From assembly GCA_945957375.1 (NCBI GenBank), contig CAMFKX010000026.1:1-32553 (forward strand): a stretch of DNA of 32,553 nucleotides, given 5' to 3'. The stretch comes from an uncultured Roseiarcus sp. (GTDB lineage Bacteria > Pseudomonadota > Alphaproteobacteria > Rhizobiales > Beijerinckiaceae). Below are positions 1 through 8,829 of this stretch, piece after piece. Position numbers and translations under genes: made by a program. A model generated the notes under the pieces. The model saw only the letters and a list, made by a program, of their open reading frames with translations, was not told the DNA's origin and ran no database searches. Positions within the stretch are counted from its first letter, which is position 1, and the number at the start of each line of letters is the position of its first letter.

Positions 1-286
1 GAGCGGCGGCGTCCCGCCGCCGGGGCGCGCGAGACGCGCGCCCTCCAGGCGCTCGCAGCGTCGGCGGCGCGGGACGCCACGGAGACTTCACGGGATCGCT
101 GACAGGAGCGGATGGGAGCGGCGGCGTCCCGCCGCCGGGGCGCGCGAGACGCGCGCCCTCCAGGCGCGCGCTTCGCCGGCGGCGCAGGACGCCCCACGGA
201 GACTTTACGGCATCGCTGACAGGAGCGCTGATGGGAGCGGCGGCGTCCCGCCGCCGGGGCGCGCGAGACGCGCGCCCTCCGGGCGC
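1..286. repeat. Tandem array (2.5 copies) of a hairpin-rich 115-119 bp element
   Basis: Nearly identical blocks start at 1, 116 and 235. The first two are full units of 115 and 119 bp and the third is partial. Each unit opens with a GGCGGC/GCCGCC stem (loop GTCCC), followed directly by a longer stem GGGCGCGCG/CGCGCGCCC around AGA. A less conserved tail then carries a shared ACGGAGACTT stretch and a CATCGCTGACAGGAGCG-like stretch. The double-hairpin layout resembles REP/BIME-type intergenic elements. It lies just past the 3' end of the minus-strand chorismate mutase gene, where it could also stop transcription or protect the mRNA end. There is no gene in 1-314; reading frames through the repeats look like antisense artefacts. 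Confidence 0.85.
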
Positions 287-314
287 TCATTGCGGCGACG
301 GAGCCTGCCGCGTT

Positions 315-722
315 TCACTTCGCCGGCTGAGCCTGCCGCGCCGTCCATTCCGCTCGCTCGAAATCCTCGAAGGCGGCGATCATCGTGCGGAAGGTCTGTT
401 CCGCGACGGTCGGGTCGAGGCTCTGCGCCGCCGCGTCGGTCCGCACCTTGGCGACGATCGCGTCGACCCGCTTCGGGTCGCTGACCGCGGCCGGGTCTTT
501 CTTGAAGCGGCCGGCCTCGCCCACGTACTGCTGGCGCTCGGCCATCAGGCGGACGAGGTCGTGGTCGATCCGGTCGATGTTCCGCCGCACCTCGGCGAGC
601 GTGCCGCAGCATTTCCCGCCGTCGGCGGACGGGGCGCCCCAGTAGGCGTCCCGGGTCGCCGCATCATCGGCGAGCGCCGGCGCCGACGCGAGCAGCGCGA
701 CGAGGAAGGCCGCCTCACGCAT
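315..722 (-). CDS. Exported chorismate mutase, AroQ type
   Basis: A 135-residue protein predicted to convert chorismate to prephenate. Residues 1-18 form a short signal peptide ending ALA, so the enzyme should be periplasmic. The AroQ helical domain spans about residues 42-125. Residues aligning with the active site of the E. coli chorismate mutase domain are R47 in the first helix, R63 in AER, K74 in GRFK, and the R/D region near DPKR. Position 88 of E. coli (Gln) appears to be an acidic residue here, as in some monofunctional enzymes. C38 and C39 sit just before the domain. The start ATG overlaps the last 8 bases of the upstream SDR gene, so the two are probably translationally coupled. The exported location, not the family, is the unusual part; cytoplasmic use would require the signal call to be wrong. 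Confidence 0.85.
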   Translation of the reverse strand: MREAAFLVALLASAPALADDAATRDAYWGAPSADGGKCCGTLAEVRRNIDRIDHDLVRLMAERQQYVGEAGRFKKDPAAVSDPKRVDAIVAKVRTDAAAQSLDPTVAEQTFRTMIAAFEDFERAEWTARQAQPAK

Positions 723-1590
723 TCGCCGCGACTTTCTTCAGGCTGGCCGGCGGAAGCGAATCATCCGGCACGAAGAAGTCGGGGGCGAGGTCGACGCTGC
801 CGTCGACCCGGTAGCGGTCGAAGTCGCGCACCCCCTTTTCGTAAAGAAAGGTGTCGTCGATCAGGAAGTTGCCGGAAAAACTCTTCGGGTCCTCGAGAAA
901 GATTGCGTGCGCGGCGTCGGCGAGGATGTCGGGCGTGCGCGAGGCGCGCATGATCGCGTCGCCGCCGAGCAGGTTCTGGATCGCCGAGGTGGCGATGGTG
1001 GTGCGCGGCCAGAGCGCGTTCACCGCGATCTTTTTCCGCCTCAGTTCGCCCGCGAGGCCGAGCACGACCAGGCTCATGCCGTATTTCGCCATCGAATAGG
1101 CGGTGTGGGCGGCGAACCACTTCTCCTTCAGGTCGAGCGGCGGCGACAACGCGAGGATATGGGCATGTGCCGACTTCTCGAGATAGGGGACGGCGAGTTT
1201 CGACACCAGAAACGTCCCGCGCGCGTTGATCTGGTGCATCAGATCGAAGCGCTTCATGTCGGTCGCCTGCGAGTTGGTCAGCGAAATCGCGCTCGCGTTG
1301 TTGACCACGATGTCGAGGCCGCCGAAGGTCGCGGCGGTCTTTGCCAGCGCCTCGCGCACCTGGTTCTCGTCGCGCACGTCGACCGCGAGCGGCAGCGCCT
1401 TGCCGCCGGCCTTCTCGATCGCTTCCGCGGCCGAATAGATCGTGCCGGGAAGCTTGGGGTTCGGCTCGGCGGTCTTGGCGGCGATCGCGACATTGGCGCC
1501 GTCGCGGGCGGCGCGCAGGCCGATCGCGAGCCCGATGCCGCGCGAGGCGCCGGTGATGAAAAGGGTCCTGCCTGCGAGCGTGTCGGCCAT
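715..1590 (-). CDS. Short-chain dehydrogenase/reductase, HSDL2-like
   Basis: A 291-residue classical SDR, NAD(P)-dependent. The cofactor motif TGASRGIG is at residues 13-20, NNAS follows around residue 97, and the catalytic YSMAK motif lies in AAHTAYSMAK. The segment after the active site and the ALWPRTTIATSAIQNL stretch resemble hydroxysteroid dehydrogenase-like protein 2 (HSDL2) relatives. The substrate cannot be read from sequence; fatty-acyl or steroid-like alcohols are typical guesses for this branch. The ATG at 1590 is chosen because GGGAGG precedes it by 6 bases and the protein then begins right before the first beta strand; a longer frame upstream has no family support. It is transcribed away from hisB and overlaps the chorismate mutase start by 8 bases. 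Confidence 0.88.
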   Translation of the reverse strand: MADTLAGRTLFITGASRGIGLAIGLRAARDGANVAIAAKTAEPNPKLPGTIYSAAEAIEKAGGKALPLAVDVRDENQVREALAKTAATFGGLDIVVNNASAISLTNSQATDMKRFDLMHQINARGTFLVSKLAVPYLEKSAHAHILALSPPLDLKEKWFAAHTAYSMAKYGMSLVVLGLAGELRRKKIAVNALWPRTTIATSAIQNLLGGDAIMRASRTPDILADAAHAIFLEDPKSFSGNFLIDDTFLYEKGVRDFDRYRVDGSVDLAPDFFVPDDSLPPASLKKVAANA

Positions 1591-1757
1591 CTTGCGCCTC
1601 CCGAAAGTCCTCGTTGGAGCGATTGATGGCGCCGTCGGCGGCGGCCGGCAAGTTGTGAACGCGACCCGCGCGCGGCCCATGCGACCTTCCGCGAGTGGAA
1701 ATATGGCGCGAGGCTTGCTATCACCGCGGCCCAACCCATCGAGGCGAAGTCATTTTC

Positions 1758-2345
1758 ATGCGCAAGGGCGCGGTCGCACGCAAGACCAAGGAGACCAGCA
1801 TCGAGGTCGAGGTCGACCTCGACGGCTCGGGCGCGTCCGACATCGTCACCGGCATCGGCTTCTTCGACCACATGCTCGACCAGCTTGCGCGCCACTCGCT
1901 GATCGACATCACCATCCGCGCCGAGGGCGACCGCCACATCGACGACCATCACACCGTCGAGGACGTCGGCATCGCGCTCGGCCAGGCGCTGGCGCGGGCG
2001 CTGGCCGACAAGAAGGGCCTCACCCGCTACGCCGACTGCCTGCTGCCGATGGACGAGACGCTTACCCGAGTCGCCGTCGACGTGTCCGGGCGGCCGTTCC
2101 TGGTGTTCCGCACCGAATTCCCGACCGAGAAGATCGGCGGCTTCGACTCCCAGCTCGTGCGCGAATTCTTCCAGGCCTTCGCCGGCAACGGCGGGCTGAC
2201 CCTGCACATCGAGACGCTGTACGGCCTGAACAGCCATCATATCGCCGAATCGTGCTTCAAGGGCGTGGCGCGCGCGCTGAAGAGCGCGGTCGCCATCGAT
2301 CCGCGTCAGGCCGGGGCGGTGCCCTCGACCAAGGGCGCCCTCTAG
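1758..2345 (+). CDS. hisB: Imidazoleglycerol-phosphate dehydratase
   Basis: A 195-residue monofunctional HisB, which dehydrates imidazole glycerol phosphate to imidazole acetol phosphate in histidine synthesis. Both metal-binding signatures are present: [10 protein letters not shown] in the first half and [12 protein letters not shown] in the second, plus [12 protein letters not shown] near the N terminus. Length matches the monofunctional family. The ATG at 1758 gives the usual N terminus; a longer frame upstream adds 21 unrelated residues. A GAGGCGAAG sequence lies about 10 bases upstream. It is the first gene of the plus-strand his run and diverges from the SDR gene across 167 bp, where no convincing promoter could be named. 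Confidence 0.97.
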   Translation: MRKGAVARKTKETSIEVEVDLDGSGASDIVTGIGFFDHMLDQLARHSLIDITIRAEGDRHIDDHHTVEDVGIALGQALARALADKKGLTRYADCLLPMDETLTRVAVDVSGRPFLVFRTEFPTEKIGGFDSQLVREFFQAFAGNGGLTLHIETLYGLNSHHIAESCFKGVARALKSAVAIDPRQAGAVPSTKGAL

Positions 2346-2352
2346 GAACGCC

Positions 2353-3003
2353 ATGATCGTCGCCATCATCGACTACGGCTCCGGCAACCTGCACTCGGCG
2401 CACAAGGCCTTCGAGCGGGCCGTGCGCGAGTCCGGTCTGAACCGCGCCGTGCGGGTAACCTCGTTGCCCGAGGACGTGCTCGCAGCCGACCACGTCGTGT
2501 TGCCGGGCGTCGGCGCCTTCGCCGACTGCCGGCGCGGCCTCGACGCCGTGCCGGGCATGGTCGAGGCGCTGACCGAGGCGGTGCGCCGGCGCGGCAAACC
2601 CTTTCTCGGCATCTGCGTCGGGGCGCAACTGCTCGCGACTCGCGGGCTCGAGTACGAGATCGTTCCCGGCCTCGGCTGGATTCCCGGCGACGTCGCCCCG
2701 ATCAAGCCGGTCGACCCGGCCCTCAAGATCCCGCACATGGGCTGGAACACGCTCGACGTGAGGCGCGCGCATCCCGTCCTCGACGGAATCCGGACGGGCG
2801 ACGACGGCCTGCACGCCTATTTCGTCCATTCCTACCAGCTTTACGCCGAAAACCCCGACGATGTGGTGGCGACCGCCGACTACGGCGGCCCGGTGACGGC
2901 GATCGTGGCGCGCGACAACGTCGTCGGCGTGCAGTTCCATCCCGAAAAGAGCCAGACCCTCGGCCTGGCCCTGATCGGCAATTTCCTGGCGTGGCGCCCG
3001 TGA
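2353..3003 (+). CDS. hisH: Imidazole glycerol phosphate synthase, glutamine amidotransferase subunit
   Basis: A 216-residue class I glutamine amidotransferase that supplies ammonia to HisF. The nucleophile is C88 in GICVGAQLL, a slight variant of the usual GICLGMQLL. The His/Glu pair is in [10 protein letters not shown] near the C terminus. The N terminus [12 protein letters not shown] is typical. An AGGAACGCC sequence directly precedes the ATG and the gene begins 7 bases after hisB stops. Its TGA overlaps the GTG of hisA in a GTGA tetranucleotide, which suggests coupled translation. Confidence 0.97.
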   Translation: MIVAIIDYGSGNLHSAHKAFERAVRESGLNRAVRVTSLPEDVLAADHVVLPGVGAFADCRRGLDAVPGMVEALTEAVRRRGKPFLGICVGAQLLATRGLEYEIVPGLGWIPGDVAPIKPVDPALKIPHMGWNTLDVRRAHPVLDGIRTGDDGLHAYFVHSYQLYAENPDDVVATADYGGPVTAIVARDNVVGVQFHPEKSQTLGLALIGNFLAWRP

Positions 3004-3737
3004 TCCTGTTCCCCGCGATCGACCTCAAGAACGGCGAATGCGTGCGCCTGCTGCGCGGCGACATGGCGCAGGCGACCGTGTTCAACGCCGATCCGGCGGC
3101 GCAGGCGCGCGCCTTCGCGGAACAAGGCTTCGAATATCTCCACGTCGTCGACCTCGACGGCGCCTTCGCCGGCGTCCCGGTCAACGCCGAGGCGGTGCGG
3201 GGCATTCTCGCCACCCTGACGATGAAGATGCAGCTTGGCGGCGGCGTGCGCGACATGAAGACGGTGCGCGGCTGGCTGGACGCCGGGGTGACCCGGGTCA
3301 TCATCGGCACGGCGGCGGTGCGCGACCCGGACTTCGTACGCGAGGCGGCGCGGCTCTATCCGGGCCAGATCGCCGTCGGCATCGACGCGCGCGACGGCCT
3401 CGTCGCGGTCGAGGGCTGGGCCAAGACCTCGAACGTGTCGGCCGTCGATCTCGGGCGGCGTTTCGAGGACGTCGGCGTGGCGGCGCTCATCTACACCGAC
3501 ATTTCCCGCGACGGCGCGCTGCAGGGACTCAACATCGAAAGCACCGTCGCGCTCGCGGACGCGGTGGCGATCCCGGTGATCGCCTCGGGCGGGCTCGCCT
3601 CGATCGAGGACGTGCAGCGGCTGACCCAACCCGACTGCGCGAAGCTCGCCGGGGCGATCGCCGGCCGGGCGCTCTACGACGGGCGGCTCGATCCGGCCGA
3701 GGCGCTGGCGCTTCTGCGGACGCAAGCGCCGTCGTGA
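3000..3737 (+). CDS. hisA: ProFAR isomerase, histidine biosynthesis
   Basis: A 245-residue (beta/alpha)8 barrel enzyme, 1-(5-phosphoribosyl)-5-[(5-phosphoribosylamino)methylideneamino] imidazole-4-carboxamide isomerase. Starting at the GTG at 3000 gives the standard N terminus [12 protein letters not shown] with catalytic Asp at residue 8. A GTG at 2991 is possible but adds three residues and a longer overlap. The second-half acid region VGIDARDG and phosphate loops IASGGLAS and [11 protein letters not shown] are present. It overlaps hisH by 4 bases. The following small gene could likewise begin at a GTG overlapping its stop codon. Confidence 0.96.
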   Translation: MILFPAIDLKNGECVRLLRGDMAQATVFNADPAAQARAFAEQGFEYLHVVDLDGAFAGVPVNAEAVRGILATLTMKMQLGGGVRDMKTVRGWLDAGVTRVIIGTAAVRDPDFVREAARLYPGQIAVGIDARDGLVAVEGWAKTSNVSAVDLGRRFEDVGVAALIYTDISRDGALQGLNIESTVALADAVAIPVIASGGLASIEDVQRLTQPDCAKLAGAIAGRALYDGRLDPAEALALLRTQAPS

Positions 3738-3799
3738 GGGTCGACGAGGTCGTCAGGAGCGCCATCGACCGCGCCGGAGTGATTCGCGTCAGAAACGCG

Positions 3800-4117
3800 A
3801 TGAATCCGATGTTGTGGCTTTCGTCCGCCTCGGCGATCATCTTTCTTTGCGCCGCCTTTGTGTTCCGGGATGATCCGGTCCTGAAATACGGCTTCGCGCT
3901 GCTCGGCGCGTCACCGATACTTGCGTCTCTGGCAGCCTACTTTATATTTATGTTTCGCGATCCCGATCGACTGCAATCGGAAGAGTTTGTTCTCAAGGAA
4001 CGGGCGCTCCAGTTGAAATATCGACAGGAGGAGAAAGCCGAGATCGTCGATGCGTCGCGGAAAACGGCGCGAAGGGAGACGCTACCCCGCGGATTCAGCG
4101 ATGGAGACGGGCGATGA
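3800..4117 (+). CDS. Small membrane protein with two helices and a charged tail, unknown family
   Basis: From the ATG at 3800 this is 105 residues. Two hydrophobic helices cover about residues 4-22 and 31-52, separated by FRDDPVLKYG. They are followed by a highly charged cytoplasmic-looking tail that starts RDPDRLQSEEF and looks helical, with many Glu, Lys and Arg. Alternative in-frame GTG starts are at 3734, which would overlap the hisA stop as GTGA and give 127 residues, and at 3779; none has a strong ribosome site. Base composition is visibly lower in GC than hisA and hisF, including a run of A and T near 3940-3955. It overlaps the next gene by ATGA, so the two form a coupled pair inserted between hisA and hisF. 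I do not recognise a function. Confidence 0.75.
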   Translation: MNPMLWLSSASAIIFLCAAFVFRDDPVLKYGFALLGASPILASLAAYFIFMFRDPDRLQSEEFVLKERALQLKYRQEEKAEIVDASRKTARRETLPRGFSDGDGR

Positions 4118-4401
4118 GAAGACATCTTCTCGTATTTGACGACGGGGCTGGAGAGCCGCTCAATCTCCAGGATTTCGTCGATTCGCTCGACCCCGGCGCG
4201 CAAATGTACGCCATGGACGGTCACGCGTGTTTCGTCACGAGCGCGCTGGCGGCCTCGGAGATTACCGACAGGTTCGCCACGCTCGCCGGCTCACGGCTGT
4301 TTTTCGTGGCCGATATCACTGCGTCGCCGGCCGCGGGCCGGATGCTCGGCGCTTTCTGGGACTTCATGAAGTCTCCCACCCTGCAGAGGGCTGCCGAGTA
4401 A
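4114..4401 (+). CDS. Small protein, possibly Cas2/SinR-like ferredoxin fold; function unknown
   Basis: A 95-residue soluble protein. The visible pattern is strand (RHLLVFDD), helix ([10 protein letters not shown]), strand pair ([13 protein letters not shown]), helix ([13 protein letters not shown]), strand (RLFFVADIT) and a C-terminal helix ([12 protein letters not shown]). This order, with an acidic end to the first strand and an xxEITDRF helix before the last strand, resembles Cas2 and the related SinR/VapD small proteins. That is a fold-level guess from pattern only and no CRISPR genes are nearby. It overlaps the two-helix membrane protein by 4 bases and ends one base before hisF, so it is cotranscribed with histidine genes. 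Composition is lower in GC than the his genes. Confidence 0.75.
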   Translation: MRRHLLVFDDGAGEPLNLQDFVDSLDPGAQMYAMDGHACFVTSALAASEITDRFATLAGSRLFFVADITASPAAGRMLGAFWDFMKSPTLQRAAE

Positions 4402-4402
4402 C

Positions 4403-5176
4403 ATGCTGAAGGCTCGCGTCATCCCCTGCCTCGACGTCAAGGACGGCCGCGTCGTCAAGGGCGTCAATTTCGTCAACCTGCGCGACGCCGGCGACCCGGT
4501 CGAGAGCGCCGTCGCCTACGACAAGGCCGGGGCCGACGAACTCTGTTTCCTCGACATCACGGCGAGCCACGAGGCGCGCGGCATCCTGCTCGACGTCGTG
4601 CGCCGCACGGCGGAGGTCTGCTTCATGCCGCTGACCGTCGGCGGCGGCGTGCGCACCGTCGACGACATCCGCAACCTCCTGCTCGCCGGGGCCGACAAGG
4701 CGTCGATCAATTCCGCCGCGGTCGCCGACCGCCAGTTCGTCCGCCGGGCGGCGGAGAAGTTCGGCAGCCAGTGCGTCGTGGTCGCGATCGACGCCAAGCG
4801 CGTGTCGGGCGCCGGCGAACCGTTGCGCTGGGAGATCTTCACCCACGGCGGCCGGCGGCCGACCGGCATCGACGCGGTCGCCTTCGCGCGCGAGGTCGCC
4901 GAGCTCGGCGCCGGGGAAATCCTGCTGACCTCGATGGATCGGGACGGCTCGAAGATCGGCTTCGACATCGAGCTCACCCGGACGATCGCCGATGCGACGC
5001 CGATCCCGGTGATCGCCTCCGGCGGCGTCGGCAATCTCGATCACCTCGTCGACGGCGTCGCCAAGGGCCACGCGAGCGCCGTGCTCGCGGCCTCGATTTT
5101 CCACTTCGGCGAATACACCATCCGCCAGGCGAAGGCGCGCATGGCGCAAGCCGGAATTCCGGTCCGGATGGACTGA
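4403..5176 (+). CDS. hisF: Imidazole glycerol phosphate synthase, cyclase subunit
   Basis: A 257-residue (beta/alpha)8 barrel that, with HisH, makes imidazole glycerol phosphate and AICAR from PRFAR and glutamine-derived ammonia. The N terminus [15 protein letters not shown] carries catalytic Asp11. The second catalytic Asp is in [14 protein letters not shown]. Phosphate loops TVGGGVRT and IASGGVGN are intact. It starts one base after the preceding small gene. hisE, which commonly follows hisF in related bacteria, is absent; ubiE comes next after 59 bp. Confidence 0.97.
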   Translation: MLKARVIPCLDVKDGRVVKGVNFVNLRDAGDPVESAVAYDKAGADELCFLDITASHEARGILLDVVRRTAEVCFMPLTVGGGVRTVDDIRNLLLAGADKASINSAAVADRQFVRRAAEKFGSQCVVVAIDAKRVSGAGEPLRWEIFTHGGRRPTGIDAVAFAREVAELGAGEILLTSMDRDGSKIGFDIELTRTIADATPIPVIASGGVGNLDHLVDGVAKGHASAVLAASIFHFGEYTIRQAKARMAQAGIPVRMD

Positions 5177-5235
5177 CCCTGTGTACGCCGGCGGTCCAGC
5201 GCGCTAGAACGCCGCCGCCCGCACGGAGAGTTTCC

Positions 5236-5991
5236 ATGTCCACCAGTCCCGAACACACGCATTTCGGCGAGCGCCAGGTGCGCCTCGATGAAAAGCAGGG
5301 AATGGTCGACGCGGTCTTCCACAAGGTCGCCGACCGCTATGACGTCATGAACGACCTGATGTCGTTCGGCCTGCATCGGATCTGGAAAGATATTCTGGTC
5401 GCCAAGGCGCACCCGTCGACGACGCGCCCCTTCGCCCATCTCGACGTCGCGGGCGGCACCGGCGACGTCGCCTTCCGCATCGCGCGCGCCGGGGGCCGCG
5501 ACACCCGCGTCACCGTCGCCGACATCAACGCCGACATGCTGCGCGTGGGCGCCGAACGGGCGCGCAAGCGCGGCCTCGAACGGGTGCGCTTCGTCGAGGC
5601 CAACGCCGAGGAACTGCCGTTCGGCGATGGCGAATTCGACGCCTACACGATCGCCTTCGGCATCCGCAACGTGCCGCGCATCGAGAAGGCGCTGTCCGAG
5701 GCGTTCCGGGTTCTGCGCCGCGGCGGCCGGTTTCTGTGCCTCGAATTCTCGCATGTCGACCTGCCGGTTCTCGACCGGATCTACGACGCCTATTCCTTCG
5801 CCGCGATTCCGGCGATGGGCAAGGCGGTGGCGGGCGACGGCGCGCCGTACCGCTATCTGGTCGAGTCGATCCGCAAGTTCCCGTCGGCCGACCTGTTCGC
5901 CGACATGATTGCGGCGGCCGGCTTCTCGCGCGTCGACTATCAGAAGCTCAGCGGCGGCGTGGTCGCGATCCACTCGGGCTGGAAGCTCTGA
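5236..5991 (+). CDS. ubiE: Demethylmenaquinone/ubiquinone C-methyltransferase
   Basis: A 251-residue class I SAM-dependent methyltransferase of ubiquinone (and menaquinone where present) synthesis. The UbiE signature [18 protein letters not shown] is near residue 35, motif I is [14 protein letters not shown], and the C-terminal signature runs from [14 protein letters not shown] to [11 protein letters not shown]. The ATG at 5236 is preceded by GGAGAG at a good distance, and a longer open frame running back into hisF is not coding. It ends 3 bases before ubiB, so the two form an operon and act in the same pathway. Confidence 0.97.
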   Translation: MSTSPEHTHFGERQVRLDEKQGMVDAVFHKVADRYDVMNDLMSFGLHRIWKDILVAKAHPSTTRPFAHLDVAGGTGDVAFRIARAGGRDTRVTVADINADMLRVGAERARKRGLERVRFVEANAEELPFGDGEFDAYTIAFGIRNVPRIEKALSEAFRVLRRGGRFLCLEFSHVDLPVLDRIYDAYSFAAIPAMGKAVAGDGAPYRYLVESIRKFPSADLFADMIAAAGFSRVDYQKLSGGVVAIHSGWKL

Positions 5992-5994
5992 TTG

Positions 5995-7530
5995 ATGTCA
6001 TTCGTCGCTGCGGTCGGCCATGGCGTGAGACTCGCCCGCGCTGGCTTCGTGTTCGCGCGCGAGGGCGCCTTCGTCGACGTCGATCCGACTCTGCTGCCGC
6101 CCGGCGCGCGGCTGCCGCTCGCGCTCGCCAATCTCGTGGCCAAGCGCGGGGTCGACGGGCTCACCGGCCTCTCGCGCGCAGTCGACCGCCTCGGCCCCTC
6201 CTACGTCAAGATGGGGCAGTTCCTGTCGACGCGGCCCGACATCGTCGGAACCAAGGTGGCGCTCGAACTGGAAAGCCTTCAGGACCGGGTCACCCCGATG
6301 AGCCGCGCGACCGCGATCGCCATCATCGAGCGAGCCTTCGGCGCGAAGATCGACACGGTCTACGAAGACTTCGGCGAGCCGGTCGCGGCGGCTTCGATCG
6401 CGCAGGTCCACCGCGCGACCGTCGCGACCCCTGAAGGGCCGCGCGCGGTCGCGGTCAAGGTGCTGCGCGAGGGCGTCGAGCGACGCTTCTCGCGCGACCT
6501 CGCCGACATGTTCTTCGCCGCCCGCCTCGCCGAGCGCGCCTTGCCCGAGATGCGCCGGCTGCGCCTCGTCCAGGTCGTCGAAACGGTCGCGCGCTCGGTG
6601 CGGATGGAGATGGACTTCCGCCTCGAGGCGGCGGCGGCGTCCGAGTTCGCGGAGAACGCCAAGGACGATCCCGATATCCGCGCGCCCGCGATTGACTGGG
6701 TCCACACGACGCGCGACGTGATGACGATGGAATGGATCGACGGCGTTCCGCTCGCCGATCCGGAGCGGTTGGAGGCGCTCGGCTTCGATCCGCGCGCCCT
6801 CGGCCGATCGCTGATCCAGGCTTTCCTCCGCCACGCCCTGCGCGACGGCTTCTTTCACGCCGACATGCATCAGGGGAATTTCTTCGTCGACGGCGAGGGG
6901 CGGATCGTCGCCGTGGATTTCGGCATCATGGGCCGGCTCGGGCGCAAGGAGCGGCGCTTTCTGGCGGAGATCCTGTTCGGCTTCATCCGCCGCGATTACC
7001 TCAAGGTGGCCGAGGTCCATTTCGAGGCGGGCTACGTGCCCGGCATCCATCGGGTCGAGGATTTCGCCCAGGCGATCCGTGCGATCGGCGAGCCGATCCA
7101 CTCGCGCACCGCTGACCAGATCTCGATGGCGAAGCTGCTGACGCTGCTGTTCGAGGTGACGGCGCTGTTCGACATGACGACCCGCGTCGAACTGGTGATG
7201 TTGCAGAAGACGATGGTCGTGGTGGAGGGCGTCGCGCGCAAGCTCGACCCCCAACTCAACATGTGGTCGACGTCCGAGCCCGTGGTCGGCGCCTGGATCG
7301 TCGAGAACCTCGGCCCGAAGGGTCGCATCGAGGACGCCGGCCGAAGCGTCGCCTCGCTCGCCGGACTGATCGCCGATGCGCCGCGCAGGCTGGACGAGAT
7401 CGCCGCCAGGCTTGAAGCCCTGAGGTTCGGTCCGGTCGCGCCGGCGCCAGAGGCGGGCGACCGGACCGGCTTCTTCTGGGGCGTCGGGACAGGCGTCCTG
7501 CTGTTCGCCGTAATTCGATGGCTTTTTTGA
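5995..7530 (+). CDS. ubiB: UbiB family protein kinase-like (ABC1/AarF), ubiquinone biosynthesis
   Basis: A 511-residue atypical kinase-like protein needed for ubiquinone formation. Family hallmarks are the KxGQ motif in SYVKMGQFLSTRPD, the alanine-rich loop AAASIAQVHRA in place of a P-loop, the nucleotide lysine in VAVKVLR, RMEMDFRLEAAAASEF, the catalytic loop FFHADMHQGNFF and the DFG-like VDFGIMGRLG. One hydrophobic helix lies at the extreme C terminus (about residues 490-511), a probable membrane anchor. The ATG at 5995 follows the ubiE stop by 3 bases; a TTG at 5992 is less likely. Confidence 0.95.
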   Translation: MSFVAAVGHGVRLARAGFVFAREGAFVDVDPTLLPPGARLPLALANLVAKRGVDGLTGLSRAVDRLGPSYVKMGQFLSTRPDIVGTKVALELESLQDRVTPMSRATAIAIIERAFGAKIDTVYEDFGEPVAAASIAQVHRATVATPEGPRAVAVKVLREGVERRFSRDLADMFFAARLAERALPEMRRLRLVQVVETVARSVRMEMDFRLEAAAASEFAENAKDDPDIRAPAIDWVHTTRDVMTMEWIDGVPLADPERLEALGFDPRALGRSLIQAFLRHALRDGFFHADMHQGNFFVDGEGRIVAVDFGIMGRLGRKERRFLAEILFGFIRRDYLKVAEVHFEAGYVPGIHRVEDFAQAIRAIGEPIHSRTADQISMAKLLTLLFEVTALFDMTTRVELVMLQKTMVVVEGVARKLDPQLNMWSTSEPVVGAWIVENLGPKGRIEDAGRSVASLAGLIADAPRRLDEIAARLEALRFGPVAPAPEAGDRTGFFWGVGTGVLLFAVIRWLF

Positions 7531-7611
7531 ACCTATTACGCGTGCGATACGTTATCGTCGGCGACGCACTTATGATTCGGCGCGCTCGCCAAGCGAGGCA
7601 GGAATGCGATC

Positions 7612-8829
7612 ATGAACGGTGCCTTGTCCGCTGCGCGCATCCTCCTCGTCATCGGCGGCGGGATCGCGGCCTACAAGGCGCTGGAGCTGATTCGCCGCCT
7701 GCGCGACCGGGGCGCCGCGGTCCAGGTCGTGATGACCGCCTCGGCGCAGGCGTTCGTCACGCCGCTCGCGGCCGCCACCTTGAGCGGCCAGCAGGTCCGC
7801 CATGAGCTTTTCAGCCTGACCGACGAAGCCCTGATCGGCCACATCGAACTGTCCCGCTCGGCCGACCTCGTGGTCGTCGCGCCCGCGACCGCGAACCTGC
7901 TCGCGCGCATGGCCGGCGGCCACGCGGACGACCTCGCGACCACGCTCCTGCTCGCGACCGACAAGCGGGTGCTCGTCGCGCCGGCGATGAACGTGCGGAT
8001 GTGGCTGCACCCGGCGACGCAAAGGAACGTCGCCCGCCTCGAAGCCGACGGGGTCGCCTTCGTCGGACCGGACGAGGGGTCGATGGCCTGCGGCGAATTC
8101 GGCCCCGGCCGCATGGCGGAGCCTTCCGCGATCGTCGAATCGATCGAAGCGATGCTGGCGCCGGGTGATTCGGCCCTCGCGGGCCGTCACGTGATCGTCA
8201 CGTCGGGTCCCACTTTCGAGGCGATTGATCCTGTTCGTTTCATTGGCAACCGATCGTCGGGACGCCAGGGACATGCAATTGCGCAAGCCGCTTCTGGCGC
8301 CGGCGCAAGGGTGACCCTCGTCAGCGGCCCGGTCGCCCTGCCCGATCCCCCGGGCGTGACCGTCGTTCATGTCGAATCGGCGCGAGAAATGCGGGCGGCC
8401 GTCGCCGCGGCTCTGCCCGCCGACGCCTTCGTCGCGGCCGCTGCGGTGGCGGATTGGCGGGTCGAACATGTCGAAGGCGAGAAGATCAAGAAAGGCGCCC
8501 TAGGTCCTCCGACACTCTCGCTTGTCGAAAACCCCGATATACTTGCGGAGGTCTCAAAGAAGACCAAGCCACGTCCAACGGTCGTGATTGGATTCGCGGC
8601 AGAGACCGAGCACGTGATCGACAACGCGAAGTCCAAACTCCAAAGAAAAGGCTGTGATCTGATCATCGCCAATAGTGTTGCCGAAGGAACTACGACTTTC
8701 GGGGGCGATACCAACCAGGTGCAGGTGATCAGCGCCGACGGAGTCGAGTCCTGGCCCGCGATGAGCAAGGCGGAGGTCGCTCGCCGACTCGTCGCCCGGC
8801 TCTCCGCTGAACTCGCGAAGCGTTCATGA
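7612..8829 (+). CDS. coaBC: Phosphopantothenoylcysteine decarboxylase/synthetase
   Basis: A 405-residue bifunctional enzyme of coenzyme A synthesis. The N-terminal CoaC flavin domain (about 1-185) shows [13 protein letters not shown], the His in [10 protein letters not shown], the substrate motif PAMNVRMW and the catalytic Cys in [15 protein letters not shown]. The C-terminal CoaB domain (about 190-400) begins [22 protein letters not shown], continues with AAAVADWR and a Lys-rich loop EKIKKG, and contains IANSVAEG. The start is supported by AGGCAGGA upstream. The CoaB half is visibly less GC-rich and uses more A/T-ending codons than the CoaC half. It overlaps dut by ATGA, an arrangement also known elsewhere for coaBC-dut. 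Confidence 0.97.
   Translation: MNGALSAARILLVIGGGIAAYKALELIRRLRDRGAAVQVVMTASAQAFVTPLAAATLSGQQVRHELFSLTDEALIGHIELSRSADLVVVAPATANLLARMAGGHADDLATTLLLATDKRVLVAPAMNVRMWLHPATQRNVARLEADGVAFVGPDEGSMACGEFGPGRMAEPSAIVESIEAMLAPGDSALAGRHVIVTSGPTFEAIDPVRFIGNRSSGRQGHAIAQAASGAGARVTLVSGPVALPDPPGVTVVHVESAREMRAAVAAALPADAFVAAAAVADWRVEHVEGEKIKKGALGPPTLSLVENPDILAEVSKKTKPRPTVVIGFAAETEHVIDNAKSKLQRKGCDLIIANSVAEGTTTFGGDTNQVQVISADGVESWPAMSKAEVARRLVARLSAELAKRS

Noticed and set aside
1278-2369. A 363-residue open frame on the minus strand across hisB and the SDR gene
   Set aside because: It is antisense to two clear genes and has the Arg/Ala/Asp-rich, domain-free look of a GC-rich shadow frame.
4114-4401. Calling this small gene a true CRISPR Cas2
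   Set aside because: No cas1, effector or array is present, and the resemblance is only in predicted strand/helix order; kept as a fold-level suggestion.
5998-7254. A 418-residue minus-strand frame opposite ubiB
   Set aside because: The plus-strand UbiB motifs are all present; the opposite frame shows no family pattern and mirrors codon bias.
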